Shown: piece after piece, positions 1-5,052 of the stretch
Numbering within the stretch: the first letter of the stretch is position 1
Layout of the letters: each line of letters begins with the position of its first letter
NCBI GenBank assembly: GCA_937897245.1
Contig: CALCBO010000230.1
Location: 1 to 5,271 of the forward strand
Direction of reading: 5' to 3'
From: an uncultured Caryophanales bacterium
GTDB taxonomy: Bacteria; Bacillota_I; Bacilli_A; RF39; UBA660
DNA length: 5,271 bases
Translations under genes and position numbers: made by a program
Notes under the pieces: generated by a model
Told to the model about the DNA's origin: nothing
The model's database searches: none
What the model saw: only the letters and a program-made list of their open reading frames with translations

Positions 1-193
1 ATTCTTCTTGAATACCTTCAGAAATTTTTTTTCCGTCTTCATAATATTTAGTACAAGCTTCAGTTGTAACTGTAAAACCTTGAGGTACTGGTAAACCAAT
101 TCCAGTCATTTCTGCTAAGTTAGCACCTTTACCACCAAGTAAGTTACGCATATCTTTGTTTCCTTCACTAAACAAATAGACATATTTTTCCAT
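1..193 (-). CDS. ppdK: Pyruvate, phosphate dikinase, N-terminal fragment (cut by window edge)
   Basis: The leftward reading frame from the ATG at 193-191 gives 64 residues before the window ends. It begins [11 protein letters not shown] and carries the hallmark [20 protein letters not shown] (residues 20-39), the start of the ATP-grasp nucleotide-binding domain; Lys22 matches the ATP-binding lysine of the Clostridium symbiosum enzyme. The family (about 870-900 residues) interconverts ATP + pyruvate + Pi and AMP + PEP + PPi in the cytosol, serving glycolysis or gluconeogenesis. PEP synthase has a related N-terminus but a different opening; the short YVYLF lead fits PPDK better. The start is fixed by an AAGGAGGAAT ribosome binding site (complement of 201-210). 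It is transcribed away from the insertion sequence on its right, from its own promoter at 224-253. Only the N-terminus is visible, so integrity of the rest is unknown. Confidence 0.93.
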   Translation of the reverse strand, partial: MEKYVYLFSEGNKDMRNLLGGKGANLAEMTGIGLPVPQGFTVTTEACTKYYEDGKKISEGIQEE

Positions 194-223
194 TGGTTAT
201 ATTCCTCCTTTTTTACTTAAATT

Positions 224-253
224 ATTATACACTATGATAGCACTTTCAATCAA
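224..253 (-). promoter_or_regulatory. Sigma-A-type promoter of ppdK
   Basis: On the minus strand there is a -35 TTGATT (complement of 248-253), an 18-nt spacer and a perfect -10 TATAAT (complement of 224-229). The expected start of transcription lies near 217, leaving a short leader with the strong ribosome binding site before the ATG at 193. Confidence 0.75.
235..248 (-). promoter_or_regulatory. cre-like CcpA operator in the ppdK promoter
   Basis: On the minus strand the sequence TGAAAGTGCTATCA matches the cre consensus TGWAANCGNTNWCA at every position except one (T for C at position 7). It fills the spacer between the -35 and -10 boxes, a position where bound CcpA would be expected to block RNA polymerase. 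The match is seen in the sequence; carbon catabolite repression of ppdK is inferred. The degenerate consensus means a chance match is possible. Confidence 0.5.
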
Positions 254-287
254 GCCTTTTTTTCCTATTTTCTGCCAATTACTCTTA

Positions 288-333
288 CCTAAAAAAAAAC
301 CGTCTTTGGTAGTTAACACCATGTTTTTTTAGG
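288..333. terminator. Possible hairpin with A/T arms between ppdK and the IS
   Basis: CCT followed by nine A (288-299) can pair with seven T followed by AGG (324-333), enclosing a small inner TGGT/ACCA stem. Either strand ends in a T-run, so it could act as a weak bidirectional terminator. The outer stem is almost all A-T, so folding strength is doubtful. No convergent gene needs it in the present arrangement. Confidence 0.25.
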
Positions 334-363
334 AGCTCCTCAATTTTACTATATATCAAATTC

Positions 364-392
364 AAAAAGTGTTGATAAACTCAATGCTTTTT
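364..392 (+). terminator. Possible weak stem-loop upstream of the transposase gene
   Basis: Bases 364-375 can pair with 381-392 over 12 positions (two G-U wobbles) around the five-base loop TAAAC, followed by a T-rich run to 398. As RNA it looks like a weak intrinsic terminator that could shield the transposase from read-through, a known habit of insertion sequences. The stem is mostly A-U, so this is tentative. Confidence 0.3.
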
Positions 393-405
393 TATTTTAA
401 AACTA

Positions 406-434
406 TTTAAATTTATTTTTAATTATGTTATAAT
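406..434 (+). promoter_or_regulatory. Likely transposase promoter (extended -10)
   Basis: A perfect TATAAT at 429-434 is preceded by TGT (426-428), giving an extended -10 TGnTATAAT. A weak -35, TTTAAA, lies at 406-411 with a 17-nt spacer. Transcription would start near 441 and give a leader of about 30 nt with the ribosome binding site GGAGG at 460-464. The -10 sits just outside the best inverted repeat (436-446), so either the IS extends further left or the promoter is supplied by flanking DNA. Confidence 0.5.
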
Positions 435-435
435 A

Positions 436-446
436 ATAGTGTTAGT
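436..446 (+). repeat. Candidate left terminal inverted repeat of the IS
   Basis: ATAGTGTTAGT is the exact reverse complement of 2198-2208. Homology stops on both sides of the 11 bp. A perfect match this long between two flanks of roughly 130 bp is unlikely by chance, though AT-richness weakens that argument. Confidence 0.5.
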
Positions 447-471
447 AGTGTTATATCTTGGAGGTGCTTCT

Positions 472-2151
472 ATGGCTTATTTTTTAAAGAAAACTACCCT
501 TAAAGGGCGTACCTATCTTTCTATTGTCGAGAGTTTTTATTCTCCCGATAAAAAAGGGGCTGCTCATCGTGTTTATAAATCCCTTGCTTCCGTTGAAACC
601 TGGATTAAAAAAGGTATCGATGACCCTGTAGCTCATTTCCAAAAAGAAGTTGACGAACTTAACAGAGAAAGAAAAAAAGATAAATCTCCTAAAATTTCCG
701 AAATATCTCCGGAACTTTATCTTGGGTATTTTCCTTTTGTTTCTTTAATGAATAAAATGGATATTAAACCTTATGCTGATTTATTTACTCATTATCATCA
801 TTTTGAATACGATTTATATGAATTGCTTTCTTCTCTTATCTTCGCTCGCCTGGTTAATCCCTGCAGTAAACATAAAACATTTCAGGAGGTTCTTCCTCAA
901 TTAAAAGATCGTATTCACTTTTCTTATGATCAGCTTCTTGATGGGTTAGACTTTCTTGGTAATGATTACAATAAATTCATTGAACTGTTCAATGAGCAAT
1001 TGAAAAATGTTTATGCAATTAATGCTTCTACAACTTATTTCGATTGCACCAACTTTTACTTCGAGATAGACAGAGAAGATAATTTCAGACGTAAAGGACC
1101 CAGCAAGGAAAATAGAAAAGACCCTATTATTGGCTTAGGGTTATTACTTGATGCTAATCAGATACCTATTGGTATGAAGCTGTTTCCTGGCAACGAAAGT
1201 GAAAAACCTATACTAAGAGACGTAATCAATAGCTTAAAGAGTCAAAATCAGATTACAGGCAAAACGATCCATGTAGCAGATAAAGGATTAAACTGCACAC
1301 AGAATATCGCTTTTTCCAAGAAAAACGGTGATGGATACTTGTTTTCTAAATCCATCAAAACTTTGCCTGAAACTGAAAAGACCTGGGTTTTCTTAGAGAA
1401 CGATGACTGGGTTGAAGTCAAGGATAAAGACAACAATCTGTTATACAAATACAAATCATGCATTGATCAATTTCCATATACAGTTGAAGATGGTGAAATC
1501 AAAAAAACAATTAACTTCACCGAAAAAAGACTGGTTACTTATAACCCAAAGCTAGCAGCCAAGAAAAAACACGAAATCAGTAAGCAGGTAGAAAAAGCCA
1601 AAAAGCTATGTTACTCTCAGGCCAAACGTTCAGAGTATGGCAATTTAGGTGGTTATGTTGATTTTAAGGATGAAGATGGTGATAAAGCTACAGTTACAAT
1701 GAATGATGCAAAGATTGAATATGAAATGAAACATGCAGGATACAATCTTCTTGTAACTTCAGAAACTGATATGAGTGATCAGGACATGTACGATACTTAT
1801 CATAATTTATGGAGAATTGAAGAATCATTCAAAATTATGAAAAGTGATCTGGATGCAAGACCGGTATTTCTTCAAAAAGAAAATACAATCAAAGGTCATT
1901 TTCTAATATGTTATCTAGCTGTACTTTTGGAAAGAATCTTACAGTTCAAGGTGCTAAACAATCAATATAGTACAAGTCAAATAATGAAATTTGTTAGAAG
2001 CTTCAAAGTCATCAAAGGTGAGAGTAAATACATTAATGTAACTACATCTAGTGCTTTCATCAAAGATCTTGAAAAAATAACTGGTTTACCTCTTACAAAT
2101 TTATACCTTACAGAACGTCAAATTAAACAAATATTCAATTTCAAAATATAA
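472..2151 (+). CDS. IS1634-family (IS4-type DDE) transposase
   Basis: This 559-residue protein is close to the usual length of the family and has no internal stop, so it may be functional. The N-terminus (MAYFLKKT, then a YLSIVESFYSPDKKGAAHRVYKSL-type segment) is typical of Firmicutes IS1634-like transposases. The catalytic core follows the IS4 pattern: first Asp in YFDCTNFYFE (Asp191), second Asp in HVADKGL (Asp270), and Glu450 in NLWRIEESFKIMK. Around that Glu, Tyr443 and Lys457 match the Y-(2)-R-(3)-E-(6)-K signature, but the Arg position is Leu446. It would cut and join IS ends in the cytoplasm. An in-frame GTG at 439 would extend the protein by 11 residues; ATG 472 is preferred because GGAGG (460-464) sits 7 nt upstream and the MAYFLKK opening is the family's. 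The first half uses more C- and G-ending codons than the neighbouring chromosomal genes, consistent with transfer. Confidence 0.9.
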   Translation: MAYFLKKTTLKGRTYLSIVESFYSPDKKGAAHRVYKSLASVETWIKKGIDDPVAHFQKEVDELNRERKKDKSPKISEISPELYLGYFPFVSLMNKMDIKPYADLFTHYHHFEYDLYELLSSLIFARLVNPCSKHKTFQEVLPQLKDRIHFSYDQLLDGLDFLGNDYNKFIELFNEQLKNVYAINASTTYFDCTNFYFEIDREDNFRRKGPSKENRKDPIIGLGLLLDANQIPIGMKLFPGNESEKPILRDVINSLKSQNQITGKTIHVADKGLNCTQNIAFSKKNGDGYLFSKSIKTLPETEKTWVFLENDDWVEVKDKDNNLLYKYKSCIDQFPYTVEDGEIKKTINFTEKRLVTYNPKLAAKKKHEISKQVEKAKKLCYSQAKRSEYGNLGGYVDFKDEDGDKATVTMNDAKIEYEMKHAGYNLLVTSETDMSDQDMYDTYHNLWRIEESFKIMKSDLDARPVFLQKENTIKGHFLICYLAVLLERILQFKVLNNQYSTSQIMKFVRSFKVIKGESKYINVTTSSAFIKDLEKITGLPLTNLYLTERQIKQIFNFKI

Positions 2152-2156
2152 AAAAG

Positions 2157-2190
2157 AAGTGGTTTCTCTTGATTGAGATTCCACTTTTTT
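2157..2190 (+). terminator. Intrinsic terminator of the transposase gene
   Basis: AAGTGG (2157-2162) pairs with CCACTT (2181-2186) and TCTC (2165-2168) with GAGA (2175-2178), separated by a small TT/TT internal loop, with the loop TTGATT. A run of six T follows the stem. It starts five bases after the transposase stop codon, inside the IS. Confidence 0.8.
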
Positions 2191-2197
2191 CCTTATA

Positions 2198-2208
2198 ACT
2201 AACACTAT
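2198..2208 (-). repeat. Candidate right terminal inverted repeat of the IS
   Basis: ACTAACACTAT is the exact reverse complement of 436-446. A related sequence in the same orientation as this right end also occurs to the left of the IS at about 310-327 (15 of 18 positions, all differences being transitions). Confidence 0.5.
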
Positions 2209-2248
2209 GTTTTAACGCTGGATACCAAAGTCAGGTTATATCGTAAAC

Positions 2249-2277
2249 ATTATATCACATATTTAGATATCTTTAAA
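2249..2277 (-). promoter_or_regulatory. Possible leftward promoter facing the IS right end
   Basis: On the minus strand there is a perfect TATAAT (complement of 2249-2254) with TGA directly before it (extended -10), and a 17-nt spacer to a weak TTTAAA (2272-2277). It would read into the IS antisense to the transposase. No gene lies directly downstream, so it is either fortuitous in AT-rich DNA or a stranded promoter that pointed toward ppdK before the IS arrived. The surrounding stretch 2209-2364 otherwise holds nothing I recognise. Confidence 0.3.
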
Positions 2278-2364
2278 TAAAAACCACTTCTCTTTCAAAA
2301 TTAAATAAAAAACTTTGAAAAATTAATCATTTTTTCAAGAGTAAGTCACTTATGAAAAATAGTA

Positions 2365-2393
2365 TTGATAAAAATAAAAAAAAGTCTTATAAT
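2365..2393 (+). promoter_or_regulatory. Sigma-A-type promoter of thiT
   Basis: TTGATA (2365-2370), a 17-nt spacer and a perfect TATAAT (2388-2393) form a near-consensus promoter. The predicted transcription start is near 2400, exactly at the beginning of the TPP riboswitch. Confidence 0.85.
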
Positions 2394-2400
2394 ATTTATC

Positions 2401-2481
2401 GAGCCAGGGGCGCTTTTGCTGAGAAAGGTACTAACCTTGTCCCTTATTATCTGAACTGGGTAATGCCAGCGTAGAGAGTGC
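2401..2481 (+). promoter_or_regulatory. TPP riboswitch aptamer (THI box)
   Basis: The conserved TPP landmarks appear in order: AGGGGCGC (2406-2413), GCTGAGA (2418-2424), a small variable hairpin with arms AAGG/CCTT, TCCCT (P2 partner of AGGG), CTGAACTGG, TAATGCCAGCGTAG with CTGG (2456-2459) pairing to CCAG (2466-2469). This RNA binds thiamine pyrophosphate and controls the downstream gene. The closing stem P1 is weak here: only isolated pairs such as G2401-C2481, G2403-U2479 and C2404-G2478 can be drawn. Its location directly upstream of a thiamine transporter supports the call. Confidence 0.95.
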
Positions 2482-2495
2482 AAATATGTTTTTTT

Positions 2496-2526
2496 GCTTT
2501 CCTTACGCAGGAAAGCTTTTTTATTT
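2496..2526 (+). terminator. Riboswitch-controlled terminator of thiT
   Basis: GCTTTCC (2496-2502) and GGAAAGC (2510-2516) form a perfect 7-bp stem with loop TTACGCA, followed by six T, A, TTT. The left arm and loop (2496-2508) can instead pair with the aptamer's 3' part GCGTAGAGAGTGC (2469-2481), forming an antiterminator. TPP binding would hold 2469-2474 in the aptamer and leave the terminator free, switching thiT off. Confidence 0.85.
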
Positions 2527-2558
2527 GTAGGCTCATATTTATATATGGGAGGAAAAGT

Positions 2559-3110
2559 ATGAAAAAATTATTTAATGTGAAGTTGGATGTTAAAGCAATG
2601 GCATATTTATCAATGTTTATTGCTTTAGAGATTGTTTTGAATCGACTATTTAATTTGTTTCCAGGACAACCTCAAGGCGGTAATATTTCCATGGATTTAT
2701 TACCAATTATTATGGCAGGTTATTTAATGGGAAGTGGTTATGGATTATTAGCTGGATTCATGGTGTGTATCTTACATTTTGTATTAGGTTTTGCAAGTTT
2801 TTATGGACCATGGTCAGTTGTATTGGATTATTTAATTCCTTTATCAATTGTGGGTATTGCTTCTTTATTTAAGAATATTAAAGTAGGTAAATATGAAATT
2901 TATACTGGTATTATTGTGACTATGATTTTGAAGTTTATTTCACATTATTTATCAGGAGCTTGGTTATTTGCAGAATATGCACCTGAGGGAATGAATCCAT
3001 GGATTTATTCATTTGGCTATAATATTGCATATTGCTTACCATCTTTAGTTTTATGTTATATTGGATTTGTATATGTGTATCCTAGATTAAAAAGAGTATT
3101 TCATAAATAA
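2559..3110 (+). CDS. thiT: Thiamine ECF transporter substrate-binding subunit ThiT
   Basis: This very hydrophobic 183-residue protein has about six predicted membrane segments, the size and shape of ThiT. It captures thiamine outside the membrane and docks with the shared EcfA-EcfA'-EcfT module, which is not in this window. The C-terminal half carries the family's ligand-site pattern: His129, Gly133, Tyr150 and Asn155 fall at the same spacing as His125, Gly129, Tyr146 and Asn151 of Lactococcus lactis ThiT, in the segments ISHYLSGAWLFAEYAPEGM and IYSFGYN. Asp90 in LDYLIP probably stands where the Lactococcus protein has Glu84. An in-frame ATG at 2478 would add 27 residues but lies inside the riboswitch; ATG 2559 is chosen because GGGAGG (2547-2552) is 6 nt upstream and downstream of the terminator. 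Expressed alone between its promoter and terminator, under TPP control. Confidence 0.93.
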   Translation: MKKLFNVKLDVKAMAYLSMFIALEIVLNRLFNLFPGQPQGGNISMDLLPIIMAGYLMGSGYGLLAGFMVCILHFVLGFASFYGPWSVVLDYLIPLSIVGIASLFKNIKVGKYEIYTGIIVTMILKFISHYLSGAWLFAEYAPEGMNPWIYSFGYNIAYCLPSLVLCYIGFVYVYPRLKRVFHK

Positions 3111-3111
3111 T

Positions 3112-3142
3112 ATCAAGGTTTTATACCTTGATTTTTATTTTT
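3112..3142 (+). terminator. Intrinsic terminator of thiT
   Basis: ATCAAGGT (3112-3119) and ACCTTGAT (3125-3132) form a perfect 8-bp stem with loop TTTAT, followed by TTTT, A, TTTTT. It begins one base after the thiT stop codon. Confidence 0.88.
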
Positions 3143-3144
3143 AA

Positions 3145-3243
3145 AGATATAAATATTTAGAACAGGATATTGACAGATATGAGTCAATGAAAGACTATGA
3201 GGGATTCTATGTAGTGTGTAAGAAAGCGATTGTATTTAGTTAA
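3145..3243 (+). pseudogene. Possible relic of a transposase gene
   Basis: An open stretch of 32 codons without a start codon at its beginning or a ribosome binding site reads RYKYLEQDIDRYESMK, then DYEGFYVVCKKAIVFS, then stop. The (Y/F)DGFY(A/V)V(C/A) pattern preceded by an acidic helix is typical of the region just before the catalytic Glu segment in several IS4-superfamily transposases. It does not match the corresponding part of the transposase at 472-2151, so if real it comes from a different element. Similarity is by eye to the family pattern over a short length; it may be chance. Confidence 0.3.
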
Positions 3244-3289
3244 TATAAATAAGCTAGAGGAAATATTTTAATAATTCCTTTTCTCGACC

Positions 3290-3318
3290 TTTAAAATATG
3301 TATAATTTTGTGTATAAT
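3290..3318 (+). promoter_or_regulatory. Likely promoter of the DUF402-tsaE-mtnN operon
   Basis: A perfect TATAAT lies at 3313-3318 with TTTAAA at 3290-3295 (17-nt spacer). Transcription would start near 3325, shortly before the ribosome binding site AGAGG (3330-3334). A second TATAAT at 3301-3306 has no convincing -35 box. Confidence 0.55.
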
Positions 3319-3342
3319 AGCTAGAAGAAAGAGGTTGTGGTC

Positions 3343-3888
3343 ATGAAAGAATCGTTGATAGGGAAGGAAATACTTATTCATAGTTATAAACATAACGAAA
3401 AAGTTCATAGAAGCTGGTCTAAAGGTTTAGTACTAGAAGAGACGGATCAATATTATATAGTGATTAATAATCGTACTTTAGTTACTGAATCAGATGGTAG
3501 AAGATGGTTTACAAGGGAACCGGCTATCTGGTATTTTCCAAAAAATGACTGGTACAATGTTATTTGTATGATTAGAAAAAATGGTGTCCATTTTTATTGT
3601 AATATTGCTTCGCCAACTTTATATGATGGTGAAGCTTTAAAATATATTGACTATGACTTAGATTTAAAAGTATTTCCAGACTATAAATATAAAGTATTAG
3701 ATGAAGATGAGTATGAAGCTCATCGTAAATTAATGGGTTATTCAGTAGAATTAGATAAGATTTTAAAAGCACAATTACAAAATCTTATTGAAATGACATA
3801 CAATATGTCTGGTCCTTTTAGACCAGATTTTGCTCAATATTGGTATTCTGTTTATCAGAGTATGTTAGAAAGTAGGAGAAAACGATGA
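3343..3888 (+). CDS. DUF402/YgaC-type nucleoside triphosphate/diphosphate phosphatase
   Basis: This 181-residue soluble protein matches the DUF402 family of Firmicutes (B. subtilis YgaC, S. aureus Ntdp) in length and layout. The family hydrolyses nucleoside tri- and diphosphates with a divalent metal. Visible family features are HRSW with Arg23 near the N-terminus, the beta-barrel core with WYFPKNDWYNVICMI, and the metal-ligand acidic set Asn87 (CNIASP), Asp103/Asp105/Asp107 (DYDLDLKV), Asp120 and Glu123 (LDEDEYE), then a helical C-terminus rich in Arg/Lys. The cellular substrate cannot be read from sequence. An in-frame GTG at 3337 would add two residues, but AGAGG (3330-3334) is correctly spaced (8 nt) for ATG 3343. 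First gene of an operon; its stop overlaps the tsaE start in ATGA. Confidence 0.88.
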   Translation: MKESLIGKEILIHSYKHNEKVHRSWSKGLVLEETDQYYIVINNRTLVTESDGRRWFTREPAIWYFPKNDWYNVICMIRKNGVHFYCNIASPTLYDGEALKYIDYDLDLKVFPDYKYKVLDEDEYEAHRKLMGYSVELDKILKAQLQNLIEMTYNMSGPFRPDFAQYWYSVYQSMLESRRKR

Positions 3889-4370
3889 AAACATTTTATG
3901 ATGAAGAAAGTATGATAGATTTTGGTGAAAAGTTAGTTTCGTATTTATTTCCAAATGCTGTTTTGACTTTAACTGGGGATTTAGGAGCAGGGAAAACAAC
4001 TTTTACTAAAGGTATAGGAAGAGGATTAAAGATAAAAAAAGTGATTAATTCACCAACTTTTACTATTGTAAAAGTTTATCAGGGAATTCTTCCTTTATAT
4101 CATTTTGATGCTTATCGTTTAGAGGATAATGATAATGAACTAGGATTTGAAGAAATGTTTGAATCTGGTGGTATTAGTGTTATTGAATGGCCTCAGTTTA
4201 TTGAAGAAATTTTACCTGAAGAAAGATTAGACATAGAAATATTAAAGAATGAAGATAATTCAAGAAGTTTTATTCTTCATCCTAAAGGGAAAATATTTGA
4301 AGATATTGTAAAGGAGATAGAAAATGATTGGAATTATAGGAGCAATGGAAGAAGAAGTAAATGCTCTTAA
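3885..4370 (+). CDS. tsaE: tRNA threonylcarbamoyladenosine biosynthesis ATPase TsaE
   Basis: This 161-residue P-loop protein is the ATPase that works with TsaB and TsaD to make t6A at position 37 of ANN-decoding tRNAs in the cytosol. Walker A is GDLGAGKTT (31-39), followed by the family motifs SPTF (56-59), HFDAYRL (73-79, with the metal-binding Asp75) and VIEWP (99-103, with Glu101 and Trp102). The start shares ATGA with the preceding stop codon and has AGGAG at 3874-3878. The last 15 residues, NDWNYRSNGRRSKCS, are encoded by DNA that also encodes the start of mtnN in another frame; this basic tail is beyond the conserved fold and the protein is a little longer than many homologues. tsaB often neighbours tsaE in Firmicutes but is absent here. 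Confidence 0.94.
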   Translation: MKTFYDEESMIDFGEKLVSYLFPNAVLTLTGDLGAGKTTFTKGIGRGLKIKKVINSPTFTIVKVYQGILPLYHFDAYRLEDNDNELGFEEMFESGGISVIEWPQFIEEILPEERLDIEILKNEDNSRSFILHPKGKIFEDIVKEIENDWNYRSNGRRSKCS

Positions 4371-5013
4371 AGATTTAATGACTGTAACTCGAATTGATAA
4401 AAAGCAAGACTACTTATATTATAGTGGTAAAATGGCTGATAAAGATGTTGTTTTGGTTCAAGGTGGTATTGGTAAAGTTAATGCTACAATTTCTACAACT
4501 CTTTTGTTGACTAATTATGATATTGATTTAGTTATTAATATTGGATCTGCTGGTGGATTAAAAGATTTTCAAAAAGTAGGAGATGTTGTTATTTCTGATA
4601 AAGTCGTTCATCATGATGTAGACGTAACTGCTTTTGGTAGAGAAATGGGACAAGTTCCTGGCTTACCTACTTACTTTGAGGCTAATAAACAATTACTACA
4701 ATTAGTAAAAGAAATATTATCTGCAAATAATATTCAGTCGCATGTAGGGTTAATTGCTTCGGGAGATCAATTTGTATCAAAGAAAGAACAAGTAGACTTG
4801 ATAATAAGTCATTTTCCAGATGCTATGTGCAGTGAAATGGAAGCAGCATCTATTGCTCAAGTATGTCATGTTTTTAACAAAAAGTTTATTATCACAAGAT
4901 CTTTAAGTGATGTATTTGATCATGGAGATAGTTCTATTCAATTTGATGAATATCTACAAAAAGCTAGTCTTGCTTCAGCAAAAATGTGTCTAGAGCTTAT
5001 TAAAAAAATTTAA
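4324..5013 (+). CDS. mtnN: 5'-methylthioadenosine/S-adenosylhomocysteine nucleosidase
   Basis: This 229-residue enzyme (also called Pfs) cleaves MTA and SAH to adenine plus methylthioribose or S-ribosylhomocysteine, feeding methionine salvage, the activated methyl cycle and, where luxS exists, AI-2 synthesis. The opening MIGIIGAMEEEV contains the catalytic-site Glu11; Met172-Glu173 (SEMEAASIA) match the ribose-binding pair and Asp196 in RSLSDVFD the catalytic acid, each exactly one position below the E. coli numbering. NIGSAGG (72-78) and the HHDVD loop (96-100) are also typical. The start at 4324 has AAGGAG (4311-4316) 7 nt upstream and gives the expected N-terminus, which forces a 47-nt overlap with tsaE. 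Last gene of the operon, followed at once by a terminator. Confidence 0.96.
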   Translation: MIGIIGAMEEEVNALKDLMTVTRIDKKQDYLYYSGKMADKDVVLVQGGIGKVNATISTTLLLTNYDIDLVINIGSAGGLKDFQKVGDVVISDKVVHHDVDVTAFGREMGQVPGLPTYFEANKQLLQLVKEILSANNIQSHVGLIASGDQFVSKKEQVDLIISHFPDAMCSEMEAASIAQVCHVFNKKFIITRSLSDVFDHGDSSIQFDEYLQKASLASAKMCLELIKKI

Positions 5014-5039
5014 GCAATAACTTAGTTATTGCTTTTTTT
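5013..5039 (+). terminator. Intrinsic terminator after mtnN
   Basis: AGCAATAAC (5013-5021) and GTTATTGCT (5025-5033) form a perfect 9-bp stem with loop TTA and a seven-T tail (5033-5039). It starts on the last base of the mtnN stop codon. The stem is AT-rich, and the ribosome binding site of the next gene follows directly. Confidence 0.85.
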
Positions 5040-5052
5040 AGGAGGTGAAACA

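Larger units (their letters stand above)
436..2208 (+). mobile_element. IS1634-type (IS4 superfamily) insertion sequence; ends approximate
   Basis: One complete-looking DDE transposase gene with its own terminator is bracketed by the 11-bp perfect inverted repeat ATAGTGTTAGT (436-446) and its complement (2198-2208), giving about 1.77 kb, in the usual 1.5-2 kb range of the IS1634 family. It lies between ppdK and the riboswitch-controlled thiT and interrupts neither coding region. No clean target-site duplication is visible: the abutting 9-mers GTTATAATA and GTTTTAACG agree at only six positions. A second, weaker inverted pair (CTTTGGTA at 304-311, TACCAAAG at 2223-2230) would give about 1.93 kb. 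The element is secure; the exact boundaries are not. Confidence 0.7.

Noticed and set aside
331..340. Perfect palindrome AGGAGCTCCT as an operator
   Set aside because: It is isolated, has no second copy or promoter overlap, and ten-base palindromes occur by chance; not enough to call a binding site.
439..471. In-frame GTG start for the transposase, adding 11 residues
   Set aside because: It has no ribosome binding site at the right distance, overlaps the candidate terminal repeat and the predicted transcription start, and the family N-terminus begins MAYFLKK at 472.
1248..1463. Small leftward open frame inside the transposase gene
   Set aside because: It has no recognisable product, no ribosome binding site and lies wholly within a convincing coding region on the other strand.
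2213..2240. A second, leftward TPP riboswitch suggested by AACCTGAC and CCAGCGTTA on the minus strand
   Set aside because: Only two short fragments resemble the aptamer's 3' half; the essential CTGAGA and GGGG elements are absent upstream, and no gene follows. Treated as chance.
2478..2558. In-frame N-terminal extension of thiT from the ATG at 2478 (27 extra residues)
   Set aside because: It lies within the riboswitch aptamer and expression platform, has no ribosome binding site, and would remove the switch from the untranslated leader. ATG 2559 has a well-placed GGGAGG.
3187..3243. Tiny peptide gene starting at the ATG at 3187
   Set aside because: Only 18 residues, no ribosome binding site and no promoter; better explained as part of the possible transposase relic or as non-coding.
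3572..3772. Small leftward open frame inside the DUF402 gene
   Set aside because: It is a low-complexity Leu/His/Tyr-rich frame opposite a well-supported gene, with no independent support.
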